Source: Tritrichomonas musculus
Lineage: Eukaryota; Parabasalia; Tritrichomonadida; Tritrichomonadidae
Direction of reading: 5' to 3'
DNA: 64,000 nt
Assembly (NCBI GenBank): GCA_039105265.1
Contig: JAPFFF010000051.1
Span: forward strand, 186,001 to 250,000
This document shows, piece after piece, positions 11,147 to 20,988 of this stretch. Every line of letters starts with the position of its first letter. Position 1 is the stretch's first letter. The notes below the pieces were generated by a model. That model did not search any database. It was not told the DNA's origin and saw nothing but the letters and a program-made list of their open reading frames with translations. The position numbers and the translations under genes are program-made.

Positions 11147-13258
11147 TCATTTTTCATTTTTCAAAGAAGCGAAGTAAGCGACGTCCTCATCTTCGTCCTT
11201 CATCAATTTCTGCAAAATATTTGTTGAAGATCTTGGCAAGTCTCTTGCAAGCACCAATCTAACGTTAGGCACGGGATCACTTACAGCAGCTTTCAAAAGT
11301 TCCTTACAACCATCTCTCAATCTAAGAGAAATAACCGCCTCAACTGCCGTTTTTCTAATATTATAATCATTTTTATTCTTGAAGTAGCAATCATTGATAA
11401 TTGGAACCAAAACTTGGTTTGTCCATTCTTCGCCAAATTTGGATGTCAGTTGATGGAGTGATGAAACTGTTGCTTTTCTGACTTGATCAGCATCGTCGTT
11501 AATTAAAAGACGAACAATTTCAATTAATTTGTATTTCTCAAATTGCGCTGAATCGATACAAGAGGCCATTTTTGGAACAAGTTCGGCAATACTCTTTCGC
11601 ATACGCCAGTTGATCCGCTTTGGCATCTTCATACCTGACTCTTCGTCAATATCATTATTATTATCATTCGTAATGAGTTCCCGTAAGTTCTTGGAGGCTG
11701 AATTAACAACAACACCACTTTCTGCTATGCTTTTTAAGGCACCTAATTTGACTTCTACCTCGCCATCATCTAATAATCCACTTAAAGCTTGTTCTATGAA
11801 AGGAGGAATGTCTTCATCTCCGCCTCGATGGTTCGTAAAAATGCCACCAAGACTTTCCGCTGCGGCTTTCCGTACTTCAGGAGAGTTGTCTGATATTAAA
11901 AATTTAGCAAATTTCTCAAATTCATCTTTTTCTTTGTCAAAGCAGCGAGATCGGAAGATAAAGGATAGTTGACGAGCTATAGAGGCTCGAATAACTGTAC
12001 CACTCTCTTCGCTGTCATCCTGTGAAGCACTGGTCTTAGAAATATTACGGATGAATCGAAGAGCGCATTTGGGTAATAAAATAAGAGAATATGAGGCACT
12101 GCGTTTTCTGTGACTTGAATTGTTGCTTGCTGAGGAGTTTGATGTATTTGAACGGTATTTAAGTAAGAATATTTGATCAAGATATGAGATGAGAACCGAT
12201 TGAGCTTGCCAAACGTTTGAATCATAAACTTTCTTGCAAGCTTCAACAATTGATTCGTAGAGAGACTCTAAGCCTTCATTAAGTGCTGATAAAGAATTGG
12301 TTTGTGGTGATGAAGACGATTTTTCAGCTTTGCTATCTGGTGGTTTAGAAATACTGTTATTTATGGCTTCGTTGTAGCCAACTTCAGCGAAAAGTGCTAT
12401 TGATTGTGGTACTTCGATAAGGACCGAAGCAGATTTGTCACTAGAAAGGTTTTTAAGAAGTCTTGAGCAGATGTCTTTAACACTCTGTGTAATTGAACTT
12501 GATGAACCTGATGATGTACGAGCAAGTTTAGACGTATCAAATATTGTATTTGTATTGGTGATATTAAGAATAGTACAGATAGAAGGATTGATTAATGAAG
12601 GGAGAGCAATTGCTGTTGTTTTTCGAACAACAACGCTTTTATCAGTACTCAATTGTAATAAAATCGTTTTAACTTTTTTGTGATCAGTTTTTGGAACTTT
12701 ACGATAAAACGCGCATAGTAGGGAACTTCCAACACAACGGAGTGGATACCATTTAGCTTCGCATAAAGATGAATAAATATAATTGAGAAAGACATTATAG
12801 AAAGCATTGTCTGATTTTTCATTGTCGGCACTTATATTGATGTCAATTTTTTCGGAGCTGCTCGTTGGTGAATCAGGTGTACTAGCTTTGCGAGTATTTT
12901 TTGAATTTGTTAATAAAATGCGCCCAACAAAAAAGAATCCCTTAGTAACTGCTATTCTTATTTCCTGATCTTCCTTTTCTCCAATTACTTTCAATGAATC
13001 AAGTATTAACTTAATATCAATTTCGGGAATTGCTTCCAAGGTTTTGTAGAGTGATTTGCTAATCTTTTTTAAGCATGATGATGTATGATCAGTGATATCC
13101 ATAACGTAAGGGATCAGTTCATTCTCTGTTCGTTCACGTCCTAATTCTTTTGCAATTATTGGGATATTTGCAAGTGCATTCAAACGAGTATTCATATTCG
13201 TGCTTTTGATATTGCAAATAAGAGTGCTGATTTCGTCGATACTTACATTTTCTTCCAT
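11147..13258 (-). CDS. PP2A scaffold (A) subunit-like HEAT-repeat protein
   Basis: A 703-residue protein built of HEAT repeats, most like the regulatory/scaffold A subunit of protein phosphatase 2A (or the related PP4 regulatory subunit 1). In that family the A subunit holds the catalytic and B subunits together in the cytosol and nucleus. Typical repeat cores are visible: WYPLRCVGSSLL (170-181), DKSVVVRKTTAIALPSL (206-222), SPEVRKAAAESLGGI (459-473), INWRMRKSIAELVP (549-562), DADQVRKATVSSLHQL (589-604), FGEEW (608-612), YNIRKTAVEAVISLRLRDG (632-650) and VPNVRLVLARDL (664-675). The W-R-x-R and FGxxW signatures are those of PP2A-A. It is longer than the usual about 590 residues because of low-complexity Ser/Asn-rich inserts at about 124-150, 246-258, 302-323 and 371-389. 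The ATG at 13256-13258 is the first in frame and is followed directly by acidic MEENVSIDE. PP2A-A is preferred over PP4R1, but the two cannot be separated with certainty. Confidence 0.85.
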   Translation of the reverse strand: MEENVSIDEISTLICNIKSTNMNTRLNALANIPIIAKELGRERTENELIPYVMDITDHTSSCLKKISKSLYKTLEAIPEIDIKLILDSLKVIGEKEDQEIRIAVTKGFFFVGRILLTNSKNTRKASTPDSPTSSSEKIDINISADNEKSDNAFYNVFLNYIYSSLCEAKWYPLRCVGSSLLCAFYRKVPKTDHKKVKTILLQLSTDKSVVVRKTTAIALPSLINPSICTILNITNTNTIFDTSKLARTSSGSSSSITQSVKDICSRLLKNLSSDKSASVLIEVPQSIALFAEVGYNEAINNSISKPPDSKAEKSSSSPQTNSLSALNEGLESLYESIVEACKKVYDSNVWQAQSVLISYLDQIFLLKYRSNTSNSSASNNSSHRKRSASYSLILLPKCALRFIRNISKTSASQDDSEESGTVIRASIARQLSFIFRSRCFDKEKDEFEKFAKFLISDNSPEVRKAAAESLGGIFTNHRGGDEDIPPFIEQALSGLLDDGEVEVKLGALKSIAESGVVVNSASKNLRELITNDNNNDIDEESGMKMPKRINWRMRKSIAELVPKMASCIDSAQFEKYKLIEIVRLLINDDADQVRKATVSSLHQLTSKFGEEWTNQVLVPIINDCYFKNKNDYNIRKTAVEAVISLRLRDGCKELLKAAVSDPVPNVRLVLARDLPRSSTNILQKLMKDEDEDVAYFASLKNEK

Positions 13259-14099
13259 TTAGAGGATATAAATCGCTTAAATTATTTTTTCTGATAGTAT
13301 CGATTTTTTTATTTAAAATTATTTAAAAAATTAAAAAACGATTTTATGAAACTTTTCATTACATTATTTCACCATTAATTTAAATTTTCACCAAAACCAT
13401 AGGAAGAGGTCAAATAAAATTATATCGCATTTTAAAAATGTTATTTCTTTTTATGATTGTGTTAGAGGTAAAGCAAAATATCTAAAGCTTGAGATCTCAT
13501 AGGTAATCCATGTTTAACTGAAAACAATACTGATGGAAAATATGATTTAAATAGAGGGTATGAAGAATTAAAGACAAAATTAGGAGCATTGGAAGCATTG
13601 AACTGGAAAGTGCACTATATCATCCAAGGATTGAAATATACCCGTAAAAATTGATCATGAACTTGAGTTTGATGGAAATTGGTGGAAACTTAGCGAAAGT
13701 TGGTACTGTAAACTTAGCATATGTTTTTCAGAAGTTATTTAGCAAGATAGTGGTTAAAGTAACTAATCTCTATTTTAGAAAACCATAAGATCATTGTTGA
13801 TTCTATTGCCACAGATGGAGATCAAGGATAAGATAATATTCATGTAGATTACTTTAAAATGATCTTCGAATTGCGCAGATCAAATTCATCCTTATTTAAT
13901 ATGTTTTATTAAAACTATTATTAAAATTTTAATATCAGAGTAATATTATAAAATCTCCAAAGTAACTTAGTGATATATTGCATTGTAATCAATCATAAAT
14001 ATAATGTTGCTGTTATGCATGATTCATTACAATCTTTTCGATTAGGGAATGAAAGATTGTTATCCAATGATAATATATTTTTTCAATAAATATGTTTTT
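13259..14099. other. Intergenic region with a possible coding remnant
   Basis: AT-rich DNA between the start of the PP2A-A-like gene and the tRNA. The first 230 bases probably hold the PP2A-A promoter, though I find no clear TCA-Y-W-Y-W initiator near the ATG. The middle holds the remnant listed at 13490-13910. The rest is featureless. Confidence 0.45.
13490..13910 (+). pseudogene. Possible transposase-like remnant
   Basis: Forward-strand sequence with protein-like texture but several stops. An early stretch contains NTDGKYDLNRGYEELKTKLG and ALEALNWKVHYIIQGLKY. After many breaks, a later stretch contains HKIIVDSIATDGDQG and DNIHVDYFKMI. The DGD-G-x-D-x-H-x-x-YF pattern resembles a phrase I associate with multicopy transposase-like proteins of trichomonads, but I cannot name a family and cannot confirm it. 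Treat it as a weak call. Confidence 0.25.
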
Positions 14100-14106
14100 A
14101 AAAAAA
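14100..14106 (-). terminator. Pol III T-run terminator of tRNA-Pro
   Basis: A run of at least seven T on the minus strand, four bases past the tRNA 3' end, fits an RNA polymerase III stop. Confidence 0.6.
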
Positions 14107-14110
14107 ACAT

Positions 14111-14182
14111 AGGGGCGATTCGGGAATCGAACCCGAGACCTCTCGCACCCAAAGCGAGAATCATGCCACTAGACCAATCACC
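14111..14182 (-). tRNA. tRNA-Pro (anticodon TGG)
   Basis: A 72-base cloverleaf on the minus strand. The acceptor stem GGGTGAT pairs with ATCGCCC (one T-G pair). The A-box region is TGGTCTAGTGG and the B box GGTTCGATTCC. The anticodon stem CTCGC/GCGAG encloses the loop TTTGGGT, which gives anticodon TGG (14148-14150 on the plus strand as CCA). It reads proline CCA and, by wobble, other CCN codons. Discriminator base C73 is as usual for eukaryotic tRNA-Pro. There is no intron and no encoded CCA. The internal boxes serve as its pol III promoter. Confidence 0.96.
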
Positions 14183-14280
14183 CTTCAAAAGTATCGATTA
14201 AAAGTAAATTAATAAATATACATAAGCAATCTGAAAAAAAAAAAAAGCAAACAAACAATTTTTATTAGAACATTAACATA

Positions 14281-15714
14281 TTAAGTTTCATCCAATTGAA
14301 GAAATTTCCTTGCGATTTTTCTGAGTTTTTGGTCATCAAGTTTTGATCTGAAAAAGGCTGCTAGCCTGTATTGATTGAACACTTCTTTACATTTTGGATA
14401 AATATTCAGATCTGCAGCAGCATGACAAGCCAATGCTGACAAGTAAACATTTTTTACGGCTAATCTTGCAATTGTATGTGCAATTTCCAAAAATGAAGGT
14501 TCAAATCCAACTTTTGATAGTGTTGATATTAATAGAATGCATGAATGCATTGATATTTCATCATTGAGCCTCTTTGTGGTTACAATGAAAGAATGCAAAA
14601 AGCCTGTTTCTTCAAGTAAAGATAATAATTCATCATCAATATTAATTCTTCTCAGTATCATCGCAATAATTATCAAAACACCACTTTTTCCATTATCAAC
14701 TAGACGGCATAAAAATTCTGCAAATGTTCTTTTTTCTTTAAGAATTTCGCTCCTTAATTCTTGATGACTAAAAATCGCCAGAAAAAGCTGCAGCGTTGAA
14801 TGCAAATTTGGTAGGTTCATCGTGGTCCAATCAACATTCTTCAAAATGACTTCTGCATTCTCTTTAGATTTCGAAATTCTAAGAAGAGTAGCTGTAGGTT
14901 TTGTGGATATTTGTGATGATTTAACTAAAGCTTGTATTAACACGGGATTTTGAAAATCTTTATGATCTATAGGCAGCGAAATTAGGAAGGATAAGATATG
15001 GTTTCGAAGTTCGTCCTGGAAAACTTGCTTAGCTATTGAGGAAACCGGTATTTCACCTTCTGGATAATATTTATGAATAATTCGTAATGCATCATACCCA
15101 GTTTTAAGGACTGAGCAATAATTTCTTGGAAGCATTGAAATTATTACATCATAATAAGTTTTGGCCCTTGCTTTGGCGAAATCTTTATGATTGCTGATTA
15201 AGTATGCTAGAAGCGTTATATAATTTGAGCCTGTTGTTTGATTATTAAAATTTTTCCTTTCATAAAAAAGTAAATCTAAAATCGGCCATGGATTTTCAAA
15301 TTTTTTCAGATTTTTGACTACATAACCAATAATCACTAATGCTTTTTCTGGTTGATGGGCGAAAAGTTGTCCAAATAATGGACATAAGTTTGAATCTAAA
15401 ACATCTGGATTGATAATAATGATGTCATACATAATATCATAAAGTGAATCGGCATATTGCCCGTTTGAAAAAGGCAATCTATCTATAAATTGGTTTTCTA
15501 TAAAGATGTTTCGTAAATCATCACTGCGAATAACTTGGCGGATAGAACTAAGGATCAAACATCCAGTTTCGTAATTTATAGGCCTGTTAAAATGTCCTAA
15601 AAGAATATCAAAAAAAGTTTGGGCTTCATTAATCGTCAGCATTGTTGTTGCGCGTGAAAGTTCTTCTTTAAAAGAATCAGTTGAAGGATTTTTGAGGATT
15701 TTAAAAGAAATCAT
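14281..15714 (-). CDS. Alpha-solenoid-like protein, function unknown
   Basis: A 477-residue, mostly helical protein with no signal peptide, no membrane span and no catalytic motif that I recognise. Repeated amphipathic helices of about 35-45 residues (for example about 95-140, 150-215, 250-300, 310-360, 370-425) with Leu/Ile at regular spacing suggest an ARM/HEAT-type solenoid. Trichomonads encode many such lineage-specific proteins, often without a known partner. The start MISFKILKN is the first ATG; upstream on its strand is a T/C-rich leader that lacks a strict TCA-Y-W-Y-W initiator. The 3' end faces the tRNA, about 100 bases away. Composition and codon use match the PP2A-A-like gene, so it looks like an ordinary expressed host gene. 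Confidence 0.75.
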   Translation of the reverse strand: MISFKILKNPSTDSFKEELSRATTMLTINEAQTFFDILLGHFNRPINYETGCLILSSIRQVIRSDDLRNIFIENQFIDRLPFSNGQYADSLYDIMYDIIIINPDVLDSNLCPLFGQLFAHQPEKALVIIGYVVKNLKKFENPWPILDLLFYERKNFNNQTTGSNYITLLAYLISNHKDFAKARAKTYYDVIISMLPRNYCSVLKTGYDALRIIHKYYPEGEIPVSSIAKQVFQDELRNHILSFLISLPIDHKDFQNPVLIQALVKSSQISTKPTATLLRISKSKENAEVILKNVDWTTMNLPNLHSTLQLFLAIFSHQELRSEILKEKRTFAEFLCRLVDNGKSGVLIIIAMILRRINIDDELLSLLEETGFLHSFIVTTKRLNDEISMHSCILLISTLSKVGFEPSFLEIAHTIARLAVKNVYLSALACHAAADLNIYPKCKEVFNQYRLAAFFRSKLDDQKLRKIARKFLQLDET

Positions 15715-15938
15715 TAAAAAAGAAAGAAAACAAAGTTGAAATAAATTGTCCGTTAATTGCTCACGTTTTTTTCTCTCATTAATTATTAAATAGTTATATG
15801 GTCAACTCACAATTCAATTAAAATGATTTAATATCTTATTTTTCATTCATAATTTTAAAAATTAAAAGCTAAATATCTCAATTAAGGTGGTTTTATGGAA
15901 AATAAAATCCCAAAAAAACTTTACTCATTCCTTTTCAA

Positions 15939-16186
15939 TTAAGGTACAAATCCAGTACGTTACGTAACCGCCATTTTTTTTGACACTTTATAAGAAAAAA
16001 TCGACATGTTATATAAAAAATCGAATAACTGACTATTTTTTACATAACATGTCATTGAATTAAGAAAAATGTAAAATAAATGTCAAAAACACACCTTGTC
16101 AATTTAAACTTTTTCAAAGACCCCCATCTATTCAAATAATAAACGTTCTCACTTACAAAAAATAACGTACTGGATTTGTACCTTAA
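15939..16186. mobile_element. MITE (non-autonomous DNA transposon)
   Basis: GGTACAAATCCAGTACGTTA at 15943-15962 is perfectly mirrored as its reverse complement at 16163-16182. Both ends are flanked by TTAA (15939-15942 and 16183-16186). The element is about 246 bp, AT-rich inside, with no coding capacity, and it contains an inner inverted pair (ACATGTTAT near 16003 and ATAACATGT near 16044). The flanks fit either a TTAA duplication (piggyBac-like) or a TA duplication with one more base in each terminal repeat (Tc1/mariner-like). Mariner elements are known in trichomonads, so both readings stay open. The identical terminal repeats suggest fairly recent movement. Confidence 0.75.
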
Positions 16187-17421
16187 AAAACAAACTTGAT
16201 ATATATCAACAAAACAATAAGGAAAATAAATGACTAATGATAAAGGCTATTATTCCTTTTCTATGATTTTTACATGAAATTATATCTTTAGTTAATTAGC
16301 TAACATTTATTAAAACAAAATATAAAAATCAAATAAAGAGAACTTATGCATCAATAAAATATCAGCAATTTTAAAAATCATCATTTATATTGATATAATA
16401 TTTTTATAATATGCAAATTCATTCATCAAATATATTTAAAAATTCACTATAATTACTTGTATTCCGTGTAAAATAAATTAACAGAAGTACTTCTGGAATC
16501 ATTGTTTTTTTATGGCAAATGCAAATATTTAGAAATCTTTTTACTTTTTCAAGTAAAAAGAAAAAGGAAAAACTTAAATTGTTAATTTAACGGTACCAAT
16601 CAATGGAGTTTTACAAAAACTCTTGCTATTTAATCTTTAAATTTTAATAAAAACGAAATTGTATATTAAAATTTTGTAATTAATCGATATTTTCAAACTT
16701 GGTCAATTGAATAGTAAGTTTTATTTGATTTTGCTCTAAAATATATTATTAAAATTTAAATTTAAAAGCCACATATTGAGATAAAATTTTCAAAGTCTAA
16801 TTCGACAATCAGTGAAAAGATTGGGAGAAAACAGAATAATGATATATTATCTCGGATGATAAGCTTAGAGATTGTCAGGCCCTAATTTTTTATTTAGGTC
16901 TTTAATAAAAATATAAAAAAAATAAATTTCCAATTTTTGATTTTACCTTGAGTTAGAGGCGCGACGTCATTAGAATATTAGAATTGATGATGGGTTTCCT
17001 AAGACCAAATTTTTATAAGTTTGATATTCGACGAGAAATTAACGAACGAAAATGAACTTTTTTTTTGGTGACCAGTAAAAAAAAAAGATATTCTTCAATT
17101 GCATTCAAATTTTGAAGCGGCAGGTCACAAATTGAATGCATAAGGTCAAATCAAAAAATAAAAATATTGCGAAATCTACTGAATTGTATCATACATATAT
17201 CTTTTATTTATCATTTATTTTATTTACTATTTATATAAATATACTCAATTTTTAATGAAAATATCTGAAAATGGACAAACGAGGGTTCGTAAAACTCCCT
17301 TAAAAATGAAAGTGTGGATATATATTTTATTTTGAAACCAATTGTAATAAATACTTTTTTTTTTTTTTTTTTTTTAAATACCAATCTAAAATAAAAAAGC
17401 TATAAGTAAGCCTTGGTTTTT

Positions 17422-17485
17422 GTATTTACAATTGTATACAACTAGTCCGTTTAAAAATTACAATTGTAATTACAATTGTAAATAC
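17422..17485. repeat. Perfect 15-bp inverted repeat
   Basis: GTATTTACAATTGTA (17422-17436) and its exact reverse complement (17471-17485) enclose 34 bases that contain further ACAATTGTA copies. It could be a small foldback element or a protein-binding site; no neighbour gene decides. Confidence 0.5.
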
Positions 17486-18240
17486 GTTATTTTCTCGATA
17501 TTAGTTTTTTATTTTTATCTTGATCTACAATTATTTGTTTATATTAAAAATGTTTTAAATAATTTAAAAATAAAAAGATAAAATAGTAAAATGTTTTTCA
17601 AATTAAATAATATTATTTTTGATTCTTCATAAAATAAAAAAAAATTTATTCGTATTCAAAAAGTTTCATTGATACTACAAATCAAAAAATCGTTATTTTA
17701 TGAAAAAATACGTTAAAAAGACGTTTATAGTATTTGTGATGTAAAAAAAATAAGGCCTACTTGATTTTCTTAACCTTGTCAATTTTGATAGAGCCGAAGT
17801 TGACTATTCACATCAATAATATTATTTATATTATTTATATTATTTAAAAAGGGGTCGACTCTCTCAAATTTATTTTGATTGAAAAATAATTATATCTTAA
17901 AAATTAGATATTCTTTTTAATTAATAAATTTTTAAATCAATTTTAAATAGAATTCGAATTCATTTATTATATCTTAAAAATTAAAAGATTCATTATTTAT
18001 TCCAAAAATCATTAAAAATAGTGTTTTTATTATGCTACTTGAGGTATTTTCTTAAATGATTTACTATTTACATTATTTATATGTAGCTTTGAAATATAAT
18101 AATAATTTATAATAAATTATATTATTGATATTCAAGAAATTATTATTTTTTTCTAAATAAAAATTTTGAATTTAAAATTGAATTAATTGTTAGTTTTTGA
18201 AAAAAATTATTTTGATAATATCAGAATTTTGAAAATTTTA

Positions 18241-18300
18241 CGAATTTCCCGTATAACTTTTTGTGAGCGCTAGCTCACAAAAAGTTAGGAGGAAAATTCG
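18241..18300. repeat. Strong hairpin 1
   Basis: A perfect 14-bp stem (AACTTTTTGTGAGC, 18255-18268) pairs with 18273-18286 across a GCTA loop. It is extended outward by imperfect pairing of CGAATTTCCC with GGAAAATTCG. It directly precedes a second hairpin of similar core. Confidence 0.7.
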
Positions 18301-18301
18301 T

Positions 18302-18366
18302 AAATCTCTGAATTGATTACACTTTTTGAGTTTTTTCTCTCAAAAAGTGTGCATTCAAGAGATTTA
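18302..18366. repeat. Strong hairpin 2
   Basis: A perfect 12-bp stem (ACACTTTTTGAG, 18319-18330) pairs with 18339-18350 across an 8-base T-rich loop. It is extended by AAATCTCT...AGAGATTT near the outer ends. The core ACTTTTTG-GAG resembles hairpin 1, which suggests that the two are a diverged tandem pair. Confidence 0.7.
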
Positions 18367-18974
18367 TTATTTTTATTCACAAATACTTATTTTTTTGATA
18401 ATATATTAGTAATATCCTCATATTAATGATTATATATTTATTATATATATTATAAATCACATTTATATTATTATAAAATATATTTTTACATTTTATCTCA
18501 GTTTATTTGTATATCACAATTGAGAATTAATTATAATAACGTATTAATTCAATTTTCTTATTCATAAATAATATTATCTTAGATGATATTCAATTAATTA
18601 CTTTTTAATTAATTTAAAATATGTAAATAAAATTGTGAAAAAAGAATATATGATATGAAGGTTATAAAATATTTATATATTTGGATATTTACAAATTCCC
18701 AAAATCTCTTTGAATGGTGGAAATTAGATAAGAACTCAAAAATATTTTCCCCTTTCAAAAGTTAAACTTTTTCAGTTTTTATTTTTTTTAGTGAAATATC
18801 TCTATTTTGGCTAATAGAATCGGCTTCATATTTAAAATTGCATCATGTTATTGATAATGCTAATATTATTTATTATTAATTTTTTAAAATTTTAGAATAT
18901 GATAACCGCCAAACGTCGAACCCTTTTATTATTTATATTATTTATATTATTTACAACAACTTGGCTGCAGCTTT

Positions 18975-19361
18975 GATTGCATCGAAACTGATTCCATATT
19001 TACTAAAATATTAACAAAAGACAACTCAGTACAACGTTTAAAGACGATTCAATTATTTTTTCCTGACCATTCGCAAGATGAAAAAAGCATTTATTTTCAA
19101 ATAATACAATTCATTGCTCTCAACTTCGATGAAATCTCGAAAGAAGAGTTAAAAACGCTTGATATGACAACACTTGAAGATATATTTAGAAATGAGCACT
19201 TTTGTATTCAAAGTGAAGATTCTCTTCTTAAATTTAATATAAGTATATTAAAAATATTTTATTACAGCTCGGAATTACTACTGCAGGCCCATTCAATTTT
19301 TTGTCTTCTTATGACTGCGATTTGGGATTTTGCTCAAAATTGTCAAATTAAAAATTTTTGA
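18975..19361 (+). pseudogene. BTB/BACK-like gene fragment
   Basis: One forward frame runs to a TGA at 19359-19361 and reads IQFIALNFDEISKEELKTLD, then TTLEDIFRNEHFCIQSEDSL. This matches the phrase F-I-A-x-N-F-x-E-I-x-x-E-x-L-K-x-L, then L-x-x-I-L-x-N-x-x-L-x-I-x-S-E-D-S-L, common in BACK-like domains of BTB proteins that are abundant in trichomonads. The preceding sequence (IASKLIPYLLKY) fits the part before it but lies in another frame, and no start is present. It is a broken fragment of a host family gene. Confidence 0.45.
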
Positions 19362-20251
19362 TATATAAAAATTTTGAAAAATTTTGCTTTCATTAAAATT
19401 TTGAGAAATTATAACAAATAATTCAAAATGCTAACAAAAGCATTCAAAATTAATAAAATAATATAAATAAAGTATTCAAAATAATTAAAATAATGTAAAT
19501 AAAATATTCAAAAAATATATTTCTAAATAGAAAATTTCAGATTAGAATTCAAAATTAATTTATTTTTTCTGTATAATTATTTTTTGATTCTATTTAATTC
19601 TTAGTATTTAATATACAAATTTTCAATTTGCTTTAAATCAGTAAAAAAGTATGAATTAACTTAATGATAATGTGAACATTAAAAAAATATTAGAAAGTCA
19701 TAATAAATAAAATTTAATATTATATTGAATATTATATTCACCATAATATTAACCAATAACCTCTTTTAAGGCAAAAAATAGGTCAATAATAATTGAATTC
19801 TTATTACTGTAAACCGCTAACTGCAGTAATTGAAACTTTTTGGCCTTTTTAAAGTCAAATATTTTTGACCTTCAGATCGTTTATATTTGTATAACAATGA
19901 ATGATAATTAAATGGAACTTTTTGAGAATAATATTTTTATAAAAGAATAAATCCAAGTTTTATTTTATCATAATTAAGAGAATGATACGATTTTCAACTA
20001 AAGAACACAATTTAAAAAAATATTAAAATTTTAATTTTTAAATTTTTAAAATTTAAAAATATTTTTTTAAAAATTAAAATTTAAATTTTAAAAATTTTTG
20101 AAAATTTTCAAATTGTTCCTTTATTTGCTTAATACTGTAAAATAACGCAACAGTAATAATTCAATAAAATAATTTTATTGATAAAACAAAACACAAATAG
20201 AAATATAGAAATAACTTTTTTCTTTTAATAAATTATCAAATGCTTATAATT

Positions 20252-20737
20252 ATTTAGCCTTCCACCTGCGGCTATCGCTTCTCAGCTGCAGGTGGAGGTA
20301 AAGAAATAAGGAAACAAAGTTTCCACCTGCGGCTATCGCTTCTCAGCTGCAGGTGGAAGTAAAGAAATAAGGAAACCAAGTTTCCACCTGCGGCTGAGCT
20401 GCGACAGCTGCAGGTGGAAAATCACTATTTACCAATTTAGCCTTCCACCTGCGGCTATCGCTTCTCAGCTGCAGGTGGAAGTAAAGAAATAAGGAAACCA
20501 AGTTTCCACCTGCGGCTGAGCTGCGACAGCTGCAGGTGGAAAATCACTATTTACCAATTTAGCCTTCCACCTGCGGCTATCGTTTCTCAGCTGCAGGTGG
20601 AGGTAAAGAAATAAGGAAACCAAGTTTCCACCTGCGGCTATCGCTTCTCAGCTGCAGGTGGAGGTAAAGAAATAAGGAAACCAAGTTTCCACCTGCGGCT
20701 GAGCTGCGACAGCTGCAGGTGGAAAATCACTCTTTAC
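20252..20737. repeat. Left block of 61-bp A/B satellite
   Basis: About eight 61-bp monomers, in the order A A B A B A A B, each beginning TTCCACCTGCGGCT. The block begins abruptly after AT-rich DNA and stops inside the tail of a B unit, where the Maverick-like element starts. Unit types and orientation are the same as in the long array after 32,340, so both blocks were probably once one array. Confidence 0.95.
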
Positions 20738-20988
20738 AGTAGTATATACTAGTCGGTTTCCGCGGGGCACAGGCTGCCCACGCGTCAACACGAACTAGTT
20801 AAAAAAAATAAAAAAAAAAAAATAAAAAAGAAAAATAAAAAAAAAAACTTCTTCTTCTTTTCATGTTATCCCACCCACCCACCTCAACGCCTACCATCAA
20901 TGAAACGGCCCAGGTACCCCACACCACAACCGCCCATCTATGAAACGGCACAGGTACCTGCCCCGAGAATCTCGTGTATGACACCTAC
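20738..20988. repeat. Left terminal and subterminal region of the element
   Basis: It starts AGTAGTATATACTAGT, followed by a GC-rich stretch (20755-20795), a 50-base A-rich tract (20800-20850) and a C-rich stretch. A direct repeat TGAAACGGCmCAGGTACC occurs at 20901-20918 and 20941-20958, 40 bp apart. Subterminal repeats of this kind are usual near Maverick ends. It carries no gene. Confidence 0.5.

Larger units (their letters stand above)
17816..18955. repeat. Possible foldback-type unit with inverted ends
   Basis: The left end reads TATTATTTA repeats followed by AAAAAGGGGTCGAC (17846-17859). The right end carries the inverse arrangement: GTCGAACCCTTTT (18915-18927) followed by ATTATTTAT repeats. 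The arms therefore face each other, with the microsatellite outside and the GC-richer word inside. The 1.1 kb between them has no coding frame but holds two strong hairpins. It may be an old non-autonomous element; the arms are short and imperfect, so this is tentative. Confidence 0.25.
15715..20251. other. Long AT-rich region with mobile-element traces
   Basis: About 4.5 kb with no intact gene. It holds a MITE (15939-16186), hairpins at 17422-17485, 18241-18300 and 18302-18366, TATTATTTA microsatellites at 17816-17845 and 18927-18954, and a BTB/BACK-like fragment (about 18975-19361). The remainder is A/T low-complexity DNA, including a palindromic A/T tract at about 20015-20105. Confidence 0.6.

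Noticed and set aside
11529-12831. Other frames across the PP2A-A-like gene
   Set aside because: Shadows of the 703-residue gene; no independent motifs.
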